A DNA stretch of 5,307 nt, taken from the NCBI GenBank assembly GCA_029561505.1, contig JAKQXK010000578.1, positions 1 through 5,307 of the forward strand, read 5' to 3'. This document shows positions 1 to 5,307 of this stretch, in pieces. Every line of letters begins with the position of its first letter. The first letter of the stretch is position 1. The notes under the pieces were generated by a model. It was not told where the DNA came from. It saw only the letters and a list, made by a program, of their open reading frames with translations, and ran no database searches. The stretch is from Spirochaetota bacterium. GTDB taxonomy: Bacteria > Spirochaetota > Leptospiria > Turneriellales > Turneriellaceae. A program made the position numbers and the translations under genes.

Positions 1-712
1 TGCTGAGTGACGGCGTCACGATCTCAAGGCCTGCACCCAGCTCTTTCACCGCGAGGTAGGCTTCGTTTTCCCAGGCGATCAATACGTCGCCGATCTTGCG
101 CTGCGTGAACGTGGTTGTCGCACCGCGCGCGCCGGTATCGAGCACCGCAACGTTTTTGTAGAGCGCCGCGACGAACGCTTTGGCTTTCGCGTCTGAGTTG
201 GCGTGCGTTTTCAGTGTATAGGCATAGGCAGCAAGATAGTTCCAGCGGGCGCCGCCCGAGGTTTTGGGGTTTGGCGTCACTACCGACACGCCGGGGCGCA
301 CGAGGTCGTTCCAATCACGAATATTTTTAGGATTTCCCGCCCTCACGAGAAAGACGATCGTCGATGTGTAAGGCGCGCTGTTCCTCTGCAGCTGTTTCTG
401 CCAGTCAGCCGGCAGCAGCTTTGCCTCTGCGGCGATGGTGTCGATGTCTGCCGAAAGCGCGAGCGTCACGACGTCGGCCTTGAGGCCGTCGATCACCGAA
501 CGCGCCTGCTTGCCGCTGCCGCCATGAGACATGCGAAACAGAATATCTTCGCCCGGGTGGCCACTCTTCCAATGTTTGGCAAACGCTGCATTGAAGTCGC
601 GGTAGAACTCGCGTGTCGGGTCATACGAAACGTTCAGAATCTCACGACCTGACTTTTTTCCTCCGCAGGCAATTACCGCCAGCAGACCAAAGGCTAACAG
701 ACTTTTTTTCAT
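1..712 (-). CDS. sbp: Sulfate/thiosulfate ABC transporter substrate-binding protein, lipoprotein-type paralogue (partial, C-terminus beyond the window)
   Basis: Reading the minus strand from the ATG at 712 gives 237 uninterrupted codons to the left edge, so only about the first 70 % of a usual 330-residue Sbp is present. Family blocks are in order: NVSYDPTRE (27-35), [10 protein letters not shown] (62-71), [13 protein letters not shown] (111-123), [17 protein letters not shown] (146-162), LDTGARG (191-197) and IAWENEA (212-218). These blocks hold the residues matching the sulfate contacts described for Salmonella Sbp: Asp31, Ser62, Ser152-Gly-Gly, Ala195 and Trp214. The N-terminus [16 protein letters not shown] followed by GGKKSG looks like a lipoprotein signal with lipidated Cys16 (lipobox VIAC), so the protein is probably membrane-anchored in the periplasm. 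The ribosome site is weak (TGGTG, about nine bases before the ATG). It lies 89 bases downstream of the other sbp gene, probably in the same operon. Confidence 0.93.
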   Translation of the reverse strand, partial: MKKSLLAFGLLAVIACGGKKSGREILNVSYDPTREFYRDFNAAFAKHWKSGHPGEDILFRMSHGGSGKQARSVIDGLKADVVTLALSADIDTIAAEAKLLPADWQKQLQRNSAPYTSTIVFLVRAGNPKNIRDWNDLVRPGVSVVTPNPKTSGGARWNYLAAYAYTLKTHANSDAKAKAFVAALYKNVAVLDTGARGATTTFTQRKIGDVLIAWENEAYLAVKELGAGLEIVTPSLS

Positions 713-771
713 TATAGCGAACACCAGATCTTGCACACAAAACACAGCGTCAATGCGTTGCAGAGAGAACT

Positions 772-795
772 CCGGGGTGGCTCGCGCCACCCCGG
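772..795 (-). repeat. GC-rich perfect stem-loop between the two sbp genes
   Basis: Arms CCGGGGTGGC (772-781) and GCCACCCCGG (786-795) are perfectly complementary over 10 bp, with a four-base loop TCGC. The stem starts seven bases after the stop codon of the upstream sbp gene in transcription order. Neither strand shows a run of T after the stem, so a classical intrinsic terminator is not supported. More likely it is a partial terminator or an mRNA 3'-end stabiliser that allows different amounts of the two binding proteins. Such intercistronic hairpins are known, for example in E. coli malE-malF. The structure is seen; the role is inferred. Confidence 0.6.
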
Positions 796-801
796 TAACC
801 G

Positions 802-1794
802 TCATTTGGCGTAAATCTGGTCGAAGATGCCCCCATCGGCAAAGTGTATTTTATGGGCGTTCGCCCAGCCGCCGAATGCCTTGTCGATTGTCACGAGCTT
901 CAGGTTCTTGAAGTGGCTGAACCGCTTTGCCGCGTTAACATTTCGGGGCCGGTAATAATGTTTCGCGGCGATATTTTGCCCCTCAGGTGACTCGAGATAA
1001 TCGAGATACGCCTTTGCAATCTCAGCGTTTCCCTTGCGATTGGCGTTGGTATCGACAACCGAGACCGAAGGTTCGGCGAGAATACTCAGTGAGGGTATAA
1101 CGATGTCGAATTCGTTCGGGCCGAGTTCTTTCACGGCCAGAAAGGCTTCGTTTTCCCACGCGATCAGAACGTCGCCGAGTTTACGCTGCGTGAAGGTAGT
1201 TGTTGAACCACGCGCGCCGGTATCGAGCACCGCCACATTCTTGTAGATGGCGCGCAAAAAGTCATTGGGGTTTAATTTCTTTTCTTGCGCGAATGCCCAG
1301 GCGGCCAGATAGTTCCGGCGTGCGCCGCCCGAAGTCTTGGGGTTTGGCGTGATCACCGAAACTCCGGTTTTAGCCAGGTCACTCCAGTCTTTGATTGCCT
1401 TCGGGTTGCCTTTGCGCACCAGAAACACGATCGTCGAGGTATAGGGAGCGCTGTTGTTCGCACGGCGCTTCTGCCAGTCGCGCGGCAGAAGTTTTGCCTG
1501 CTCGGCAATGATGTCGATGTCGCCCGCGAGCGCCAGCGTCACCACGTCTGCGTCCAGGCCGTCGATCACCGCCCTTGCCTGCTTACCCGAACCGCCGTGC
1601 GACTGCTTGAACTTCACATTATCATTCGGGTTCTTTTGTTTCCAATGCCTCGCGAACGCTGCGTTGAACTCACGGTAGAGTTCGCGCGTAGGGTCATATG
1701 AAACGTTAAAGAGTTCATAGTCTTTCGCCTCAGCAAAAGATGCCAGCGCGAAAGCAGCGGCAAGAATCGTCTTGATGTAATTGGTTGTTTTCAT
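802..1794 (-). CDS. sbp: Sulfate/thiosulfate ABC transporter substrate-binding protein (periplasmic, full length)
   Basis: This 330-residue protein is full length for the Sbp/CysP family (type II periplasmic binding fold), which captures sulfate or thiosulfate for the CysTWA importer. The first 23 residues form a Sec signal peptide ending ASFAEA, with predicted cleavage before Lys24. Mature numbering then puts Asp34 at position 11, matching Asp11 of Salmonella Sbp. Other conserved blocks are SHGGSGK (65-71), TSGGAR (154-159), GARGST (193-198), IAWENEA (211-217), [11 protein letters not shown] (238-248), YYRPRN (280-285) and FGGW (307-310). Trp213 corresponds to the sulfate-contacting Trp192. 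An odd feature is Arg160, where the paralogue and the usual family motif have Trp. The ATG at 1794 has a good ribosome site, TGAGGA, seven bases upstream. The porin gene stops only 26 bases upstream, which supports one transcript. Confidence 0.96.
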   Translation of the reverse strand: MKTTNYIKTILAAAFALASFAEAKDYELFNVSYDPTRELYREFNAAFARHWKQKNPNDNVKFKQSHGGSGKQARAVIDGLDADVVTLALAGDIDIIAEQAKLLPRDWQKRRANNSAPYTSTIVFLVRKGNPKAIKDWSDLAKTGVSVITPNPKTSGGARRNYLAAWAFAQEKKLNPNDFLRAIYKNVAVLDTGARGSTTTFTQRKLGDVLIAWENEAFLAVKELGPNEFDIVIPSLSILAEPSVSVVDTNANRKGNAEIAKAYLDYLESPEGQNIAAKHYYRPRNVNAAKRFSHFKNLKLVTIDKAFGGWANAHKIHFADGGIFDQIYAK

Positions 1795-1820
1795 TTTGAT
1801 ATCCTCATTTTATCTGATTG

Positions 1821-3350
1821 TCAGTTTGCTTTTTCGAGCAGCACGGCGGAAACTTCGAGATAGGCGAAATGCGAATCACCGCCACGCAAGAATTTCGTCG
1901 TGTAAGAACCTGGCTTAAAATAGGCATAGCCCACATTCACTTTCAGGTGCGGAAACGGATAGCGGATGCGCAGATTAAACTCGTCGCCGATCTTCGCATC
2001 GGTGTTGACGTTGCCCGCTGCACTGGCCGTGTTCAGAATACCCGAATTGTTCCAGCGGTCTTTGGGGCTCGCCACCCAGTACTGTGCGTAAGCCGTATCG
2101 ACCTTCAGTTTCTCGAAGGGCTCGAATTCGAGCACGATTTTCGGCGTGTTCAGGTTCTCGAGCTGAAAATAGTCGTGCGATGACCAAGGGCGTGCAAACC
2201 CGAACAAACGATTGAACCGGTTCTGCGTCTGATCGTTGCGGTCGAGATCGCCTGATACATAACCGTAGAAGGCACCGAGCCTGGGTTTCCAGCTTTGTTT
2301 GAACGTGTAACCTAACTCGGCAGTCGTGTAGAATGCGTTTTGGTTTCGCTCCACAGCATTAGCGCGTAACGCATCAGTGCCCCATTGGTTCGTATACGAG
2401 ACATCGTAGTCGAAGCCCGATTTACCGAGCACAGCGTACGCACGAATACCGGCAGTGTGAATGTTCTGAAAGTCACGCTGTAAGAGCTCAGGATGCTCGA
2501 TGGTCGGCGATTGCCCGTCTTGCTGCAACCCAAGATAATAGGGCTGAATTGTCGCAACCTGCGACCATTCTTGAATCGACAGAATAGCTCCGTAGAACCA
2601 TTGCTTACCCTGCGGCTGGTCGAGCTTGTCGAGATAGCGTACGAGCGGTTGAAACGCCAGAAGCTCGAGATACCAATTATTCTTCTCTTGCCCTATCGTC
2701 GTGCGCACACCCTGGAACGTGTTCGTCGTGTTGCGCCACTCGTTTAGACCGATTAATCGCCGATCTAAGAACTCGAAAGCCATGCGCCCGACACGAACGT
2801 GTAGCGACCGGTCATAGCCGAGAAGATTCTTAAAGTAGAGCTCGCCAAAAGCCTGAATCGGTTCGACGGTATTGAAATCGCGGTCGTCGCGGGCATATGG
2901 CGGCTGGCGCGGATTCTTCGTCGGATCATCGGCGGGATTCCACACCGCGTAACGGCGGGCATCCTCAAGCTCGACGGTGAACCGAAAAGGGTCGAGAAGA
3001 TTCTCCACTTTCAAAAACAGCCGGGTTCTGAGCAACGCCGGCGTATCAACTTCTGGTGCCACCCCATTGGGCCCGGTGACAGCAGTAGCATTGGGCCGCC
3101 GTAAATCGTTGTAACGGTATTCATGCCGGTAACGGTAGTCGGCGCCGGCAATGAGCCAATCGACATTCTTGAACAGGCCAATGCCGGTTTCGCTCAGGCG
3201 CACCACGTACTCAGGTTTGGTGCCATCGATACGCTTGGTGCCATAGCTGCGGCGTTCGACGTAGTGCGATTCAGGCATGCTCACCTGAGCTAATAGTAAC
3301 TCAGGCAGTGCGAGCGTTGCGAAGATCAATGGTCTGATATTCCTATACAT
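1821..3350 (-). CDS. Outer-membrane beta-barrel porin of the alginate-export (AlgE-like) family
   Basis: The 509-residue protein begins with a Sec signal (about residues 1-21, LPELLLA then Gln22). A barrel rich in alternating aromatic and charged residues follows. Recognisable family blocks are ADYRYRHEYRYND (70-82), LLRTRLFLKVE (106-116), RFTVELEDAR (123-132), VEPIQAFGELYFK (162-174), VGRMAFEFLDRRLIG (187-201) with EWRNTTNTFQGVR (204-216), and a late block GGDSHFAYLEV (490-500). The GR...RLIG..EWRNT..TF.GVR signature is characteristic of the AlgE family. Family members are anion-conducting 18-strand barrels in the outer membrane. The start is fixed by a strong GGAGGAG ribosome site four bases before the ATG. 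Being first in the operon with two sulfate-binding proteins, it is more likely an entry channel for sulfur oxyanions than an alginate exporter; no alginate synthesis gene is nearby. That substrate is an inference. The last residue is Asn rather than the common terminal Phe. Confidence 0.85.
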   Translation of the reverse strand: MYRNIRPLIFATLALPELLLAQVSMPESHYVERRSYGTKRIDGTKPEYVVRLSETGIGLFKNVDWLIAGADYRYRHEYRYNDLRRPNATAVTGPNGVAPEVDTPALLRTRLFLKVENLLDPFRFTVELEDARRYAVWNPADDPTKNPRQPPYARDDRDFNTVEPIQAFGELYFKNLLGYDRSLHVRVGRMAFEFLDRRLIGLNEWRNTTNTFQGVRTTIGQEKNNWYLELLAFQPLVRYLDKLDQPQGKQWFYGAILSIQEWSQVATIQPYYLGLQQDGQSPTIEHPELLQRDFQNIHTAGIRAYAVLGKSGFDYDVSYTNQWGTDALRANAVERNQNAFYTTAELGYTFKQSWKPRLGAFYGYVSGDLDRNDQTQNRFNRLFGFARPWSSHDYFQLENLNTPKIVLEFEPFEKLKVDTAYAQYWVASPKDRWNNSGILNTASAAGNVNTDAKIGDEFNLRIRYPFPHLKVNVGYAYFKPGSYTTKFLRGGDSHFAYLEVSAVLLEKAN

Positions 3351-3390
3351 CTAGCTCCTCCAAGGCAAATTCTTGAAGGGACGCTGCGAA

Positions 3391-3427
3391 TTCTGCATTG
3401 CCCCGGCTTGCCCGGGGCAATGCAGAA
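3391..3427 (-). repeat. Perfect 16-bp stem-loop in the porin leader
   Basis: Arms TTCTGCATTGCCCCGG (3391-3406) and CCGGGGCAATGCAGAA (3412-3427) are exact reverse complements around the five-base loop CTTGC. The structure lies 41-77 bases upstream of the porin ATG, and 30 bases upstream of its ribosome site. No T-run follows on either strand, so it is not a canonical terminator. If transcription of the porin starts above 3427, it would form near the 5' end of the mRNA. A stabilising role like that of the ompA leader hairpin, or an attenuator, are both possible. The structure is seen directly; the role is open. Confidence 0.65.
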
Positions 3428-3436
3428 AACACGTTA

Positions 3437-3474
3437 GTTCTGAATTATCCCGGATAAACCGAAAGATTCAGAAC
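3437..3474. promoter_or_regulatory. Nested palindrome, candidate operator in the divergent intergenic region
   Basis: Outer arms GTTCTGAAT (3437-3445) and ATTCAGAAC (3466-3474) are perfect 9-bp inverted repeats. Inside lies a second palindrome, TTATCC-C-GGATAA (3445-3457). Dyads of this size are typical of binding sites for dimeric XRE-type regulators, and this one sits between the porin and a divergent XRE-cupin gene. It could serve as the operator for one or both. No second copy of the inner palindrome was found upstream of the YeeE pair in the 51 bases available. Confidence 0.4.
3444..3471 (-). promoter_or_regulatory. Possible sigma-70 promoter for the porin-sbp operon (weak)
   Basis: On the minus strand, GATAAT (3449-3444) matches five of six bases of the -10 consensus. 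The hexamer 16 bases upstream, CTGAAT (3471-3466), matches the -35 consensus at only three of six. Both elements lie within the nested palindrome, so a bound repressor would block polymerase. The start of transcription would be near 3437, putting the 16-bp stem-loop at the start of the leader. The match is modest and the call is tentative. Confidence 0.2.
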
Positions 3475-3560
3475 AGCAGCAGCCGCGAAGGGCAAGAACA
3501 GGCACAAAAAGGATTTCGATGTGCACGAACCCTTGTTCGTTATAACAGACAAGACGTCAA

Positions 3561-3600
3561 CTAAAACGGATTATTTTTCGCTAAAACGTCCGTGCGTTTT
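3561..3600. repeat. Short direct and inverted repeats upstream of the regulator
   Basis: CTAAAACG occurs at 3561-3568 and again at 3581-3588, exactly 20 bases apart (about two helical turns). The second copy also forms a 6-bp inverted repeat, AAAACG (3583-3588) with CGTTTT (3595-3600), followed by further T. The phased spacing could mark a protein-binding site ahead of the regulator, but repeats this short can occur by chance. The remainder of 3475-3671 shows no convincing gene, RNA or promoter. Confidence 0.25.
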
Positions 3601-3671
3601 TTTCGCAGTTTCTGCTGCACCGGCCCCTTTTGGCTTTATTGATTGAAGCGGGTTTCGAACCATGGCAGTCC

Positions 3672-4319
3672 ATGAAAGAAAAGCAGCCCACGGCGGGCGC
3701 AGCGAAGGCAGCGAAAAAGAGCAAGACCGCAGCCGGCGAAAAACCCGGCGCGGCAGAAAACCTCACGGGAGTCGTCGCAGAAAATGTGAAACGCCTCAGG
3801 GGCGATCTCGATCTGTCGCTCGATAAACTCGCAAACCTCTCAGGGGTTTCAAAGGCGATGCTTAGCCAGATCGAACAGGCACGCAGCGCACCCTCGATCA
3901 ATGTACTCTGGAAAATTGCGCGCGCTCTTGACGTGCCGTTCGCTGCGCTCATCAGCAAACGCACCGATGCGCAGCTGCAGGTAATTCGTAAGGCCGACAG
4001 CAAAATTCTTTCATCGCAAAAGGGCAGCTTCATTTCGAAGGCTCTGTTTCCACTCGATATCCCGCGGCGCGTTGAGTTCTACGAGCTCAATTTCAAAGCG
4101 GGCGCTGTCGAAAAAGCCGTGGCGCACCCGCCCGGCACCGCAGAAAATATTGCGATCGCAGAGGGTGAACTTGAAATTGAAGTGGGTGGCCAGAAGACTC
4201 TGCTAAAAGAAGGCGACTCGATCTATTTTGTCGCCGACGTTGCGCATGTTTACCGCAACACCGGCTCAAAAGAATGCCGCGCGTTTCTGGTGATGACCTA
4301 CGCAGAGAAACGAGTTTAG
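3672..4319 (+). CDS. XRE-family transcriptional regulator with C-terminal cupin domain (SutR-like architecture)
   Basis: The 215-residue protein has three parts. A Lys/Ala-rich, probably disordered tail covers residues 1-33. An XRE helix-turn-helix covers about 35-96, with the core LSLDKLANLSGVSKAMLSQIEQ at 48-69. A cupin covers about 145-212. Cupin motif 2 is recognisable as GDSIYF...H-VYR-N, keeping His192 and Asn196. Motif 1 is degenerate, so metal binding is uncertain; the cupin probably senses a small ligand. E. coli SutR (YdcN), with the same architecture, regulates sulfur-use genes, and the neighbours here are sulfur-transport genes, so this is probably the local regulator. Start choice is uncertain: ATG 3672 is preferred because it gives the usual domain spacing, but no clear ribosome site precedes it. 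An in-frame TTG at 3630 would add 14 residues and also lacks a good site. Confidence 0.88.
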   Translation: MKEKQPTAGAAKAAKKSKTAAGEKPGAAENLTGVVAENVKRLRGDLDLSLDKLANLSGVSKAMLSQIEQARSAPSINVLWKIARALDVPFAALISKRTDAQLQVIRKADSKILSSQKGSFISKALFPLDIPRRVEFYELNFKAGAVEKAVAHPPGTAENIAIAEGELEIEVGGQKTLLKEGDSIYFVADVAHVYRNTGSKECRAFLVMTYAEKRV

Positions 4320-4320
4320 T

Positions 4321-4359
4321 GGATTCCAGAAAGTCGCAAACCGCGACTTTCTGGAATCC
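4321..4359. terminator. Perfect 17-bp hairpin between convergent genes, probable bidirectional terminator
   Basis: Arms GGATTCCAGAAAGTCGC (4321-4337) and GCGACTTTCTGGAATCC (4343-4359) are exact reverse complements with a five-base loop, AAACC. It nearly fills the 41-base gap between the stop of the regulator (4319) and the stop of the YeeE C-terminal-half gene (4361). Location and symmetry fit a shared terminator. The T-tract is poor: only TTT after the stem on the plus strand, and none on the minus strand. Confidence 0.7.
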
Positions 4360-4360
4360 T

Positions 4361-4759
4361 TTAGTCCTGAAATCGCGCGTAGATGTAGGTGCCGAGAAAA
4401 ATTCCTGTAACTATAAATCCGCCTGACAACAAACCATAACCCAAGATCGCAAGCGCAGGCCCCGGGCAGGCACCGGTGAGAGCCCACCCTGCCCCTGACA
4501 TGAGCCCGCCGATCACATGCTTCTTCGATACCGTTTCGATGCTCCAGTCAGTCTCGCCACCCAGAACCGGTTTGCCGCCGAATTTTTTCCAGAGTTGAAT
4601 GCAGATGAAGGAAACCGGAACCGCAACCCCGAGCACACCATACATGTGAAACGACTTCAGCAGAAACATGTCACGAATGACGTCATAGCTCGAAACACCC
4701 GCGCGAATCAGCACATAGCCGAACGCGACGCCGAGCACGAGAAATACCGCGCGCAGCAT
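4361..4759 (-). CDS. YeeE/YedE (TsuA-like) transporter, C-terminal-half subunit
   Basis: This 132-residue membrane protein matches the second half of YeeE/YedE (DUF395/sulf_transp) proteins. Hydrophobic stretches lie at about 2-20, 37-57, 84-104 and 106-127. The family hallmark TGACPGP sits at 95-101, with Cys98 as the likely counterpart of a conserved pathway cysteine in TsuA, the thiosulfate importer characterised from Spirochaeta thermophila. Residues 66-81 (LGGETDWSIETVSKKH) form a loop before that motif. The start is ATG 4759: a longer reading frame opens at 4972, but its first 71 codons only overlap the upstream gene in another frame and encode no membrane segment. The start overlaps the previous stop as TAATG, and a GGGGG ribosome site lies seven bases upstream, so translation is coupled. 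It presumably pairs with the product of 4759-5256 in the inner membrane. Confidence 0.9.
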   Translation of the reverse strand: MLRAVFLVLGVAFGYVLIRAGVSSYDVIRDMFLLKSFHMYGVLGVAVPVSFICIQLWKKFGGKPVLGGETDWSIETVSKKHVIGGLMSGAGWALTGACPGPALAILGYGLLSGGFIVTGIFLGTYIYARFQD

Positions 4760-5256
4760 TAATGCACCCCCGAAATCTGCGCGATCGCAAAAGTTACAGC
4801 GACACCCGCGATGAGAAAACCGCAGGTGGCAACGAGGCTTGCGAGCGAACCTTTTGAGAGGCCCGAGATGGAATTGCCCGAAGTGCAGCCCTTTGCCATG
4901 CGTGAGCCATAACCCCAGAGAAAACCGCCGGCAAGCAAGACTGCCGCTTTGACGGCGAGACTCGTGCCCCATATCTCATTGAATTTGCCGAGCTCTAAGG
5001 TCGGCTGCCAGCCGACCGTCGTGACCGCAGCCAGCACGCCCCCCGCGATCAGGCCGATGGTAAAGAACGTGCGAAATCCGAATGGGCCACCCAAATCTGG
5101 CCGCTGAAAGAATTTTAGTTTCGAAAAGATCGAACAGACGCTGGCATACCCACGCGTCACCGATAAGAATTTTCCCGTCAAGACGACGAGCGTCACTGAG
5201 ACTGCAGCGATCGCGAGCCCCCCGAGCCAAAATGGCCAGATGTATTCTGTTGTCAT
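4759..5256 (-). CDS. YeeE/YedE (TsuA-like) transporter, N-terminal-half subunit
   Basis: The 165-residue protein has hydrophobic segments at about 9-29, 64-82, 100-118 and 138-160. It carries the YeeE/YedE signature GYGSRMAKGCTSGNSISGL (115-133). Cys124 in GCTSG is the conserved cysteine of the family; the usual following His (GCTSGH) is Asn127 here. A second cysteine, Cys41, sits in GYASVCSIF after the first helix. With the downstream half (132 residues) it totals 297 residues, slightly short of a typical single-chain YeeE/TsuA, so this is a split transporter, as in other two-gene DUF395 pairs. The likely cargo is thiosulfate or another reduced sulfur species, by family. The start ATG 5256 has a GGAGA ribosome site seven bases upstream. 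Only 51 bases upstream are available, with no clear promoter. Confidence 0.9.
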   Translation of the reverse strand: MTTEYIWPFWLGGLAIAAVSVTLVVLTGKFLSVTRGYASVCSIFSKLKFFQRPDLGGPFGFRTFFTIGLIAGGVLAAVTTVGWQPTLELGKFNEIWGTSLAVKAAVLLAGGFLWGYGSRMAKGCTSGNSISGLSKGSLASLVATCGFLIAGVAVTFAIAQISGVH

Positions 5257-5307
5257 AATTTAATCTCCGCTAATCACAGATTCGTAAAATTAGTTGCGCA
5301 TTGAACC

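Noticed and set aside
203..652. Plus-strand open frame of 149 codons antisense to the partial sbp gene
   Set aside because: It mirrors the sbp coding strand. A similar frame appears at 1285-1701 opposite the paralogue, which is expected from the conserved sense sequence. No recognisable domain or ribosome site.
1285..1701. Plus-strand open frame of 138 codons antisense to the full-length sbp
   Set aside because: Shadow of the sbp gene. The sense strand encodes a full, well-conserved family member.
1..1794. A single frameshifted or recently duplicated sbp gene
   Set aside because: Each copy has its own start and signal sequence, and the full copy has its own stop. They differ at roughly 30 % of residues, including a four-residue indel near position 172, so they are established paralogues.
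3553..3560. TTGACG on the minus strand (3560-3555) as a -35 element for the porin
   Set aside because: No acceptable -10 hexamer at 16-18 bases; TATAAC (3544-3539) is only 10 bases away.
3373..3564. Possible 63-residue plus-strand gene with several cysteines (TTG start)
   Set aside because: It runs straight through the 16-bp stem-loop and the nested palindrome, so its sequence is dictated by the inverted repeats. It has a non-ATG start and no convincing homology.
3583..3604. AAAACG/CGTTTT stem followed by T as an intrinsic terminator
   Set aside because: The stem is only 6 bp and mostly A-T, and there is no plus-strand gene upstream to terminate.
3581..4033. Minus-strand open frame of 150 codons opposite the regulator
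   Set aside because: Antisense to the XRE-cupin gene, whose domains are clear. The product shows only low-complexity Ser/Ala/Phe-rich sequence.
4760..4972. N-terminal extension of the YeeE C-terminal-half gene to a start at 4972
   Set aside because: The extra residues are Arg/His-rich out-of-frame translation of the upstream gene. ATG 4759 has a ribosome site and starts exactly at the first membrane helix.

Overview
The window reads as part of a sulfur-oxyanion uptake locus from a diderm (Gram-negative) bacterium of roughly 50-55 % GC by eye. The diderm call rests on an outer-membrane beta-barrel gene and periplasmic binding proteins. A spirochaete of the Leptospirales type is possible from the general style (a loose lipobox, a YeeE/TsuA-type transporter), but this is a guess. 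No rRNA, tRNA, CRISPR array or mobile element was seen.

Layout. From about 3350 down to the left edge, three minus-strand genes follow each other: an alginate-export-family (AlgE-like) outer-membrane porin (1821-3350), a complete sulfate/thiosulfate-binding protein of the Sbp family (802-1794), and a second Sbp paralogue cut by the window edge (1-712). Gaps are 26 and 89 bases, so they look like one operon. ABC permease and ATPase genes (cysT/cysW/cysA type) may lie beyond the left edge, but that is not visible. The two Sbp proteins are about 70 % identical by eye. The first has an ordinary cleavable signal peptide and the second a lipoprotein-type signal.

Divergent from the porin is a plus-strand regulator (about 3672-4319) with an XRE helix-turn-helix and a C-terminal cupin, the architecture of E. 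coli SutR (regulator of sulfur utilisation). The roughly 320-base region between them holds a perfect 16-bp stem-loop in the porin leader and a nested palindrome that could be an operator. Convergent with the regulator, across a perfect 17-bp hairpin, is a minus-strand pair (4361-4759 and 4759-5256) encoding the two halves of a YeeE/YedE (TsuA-like, thiosulfate uptake) membrane protein, translationally coupled through a TAATG overlap.

How it may work together (inference): the porin admits sulfate or thiosulfate through the outer membrane, the two Sbp proteins capture it for an ABC transporter, the split YeeE protein gives a second route for thiosulfate or a related sulfur species, and the XRE-cupin protein adjusts expression to sulfur status. 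The families are recognised with good confidence; the shared substrate and the regulatory link are not shown by the sequence.
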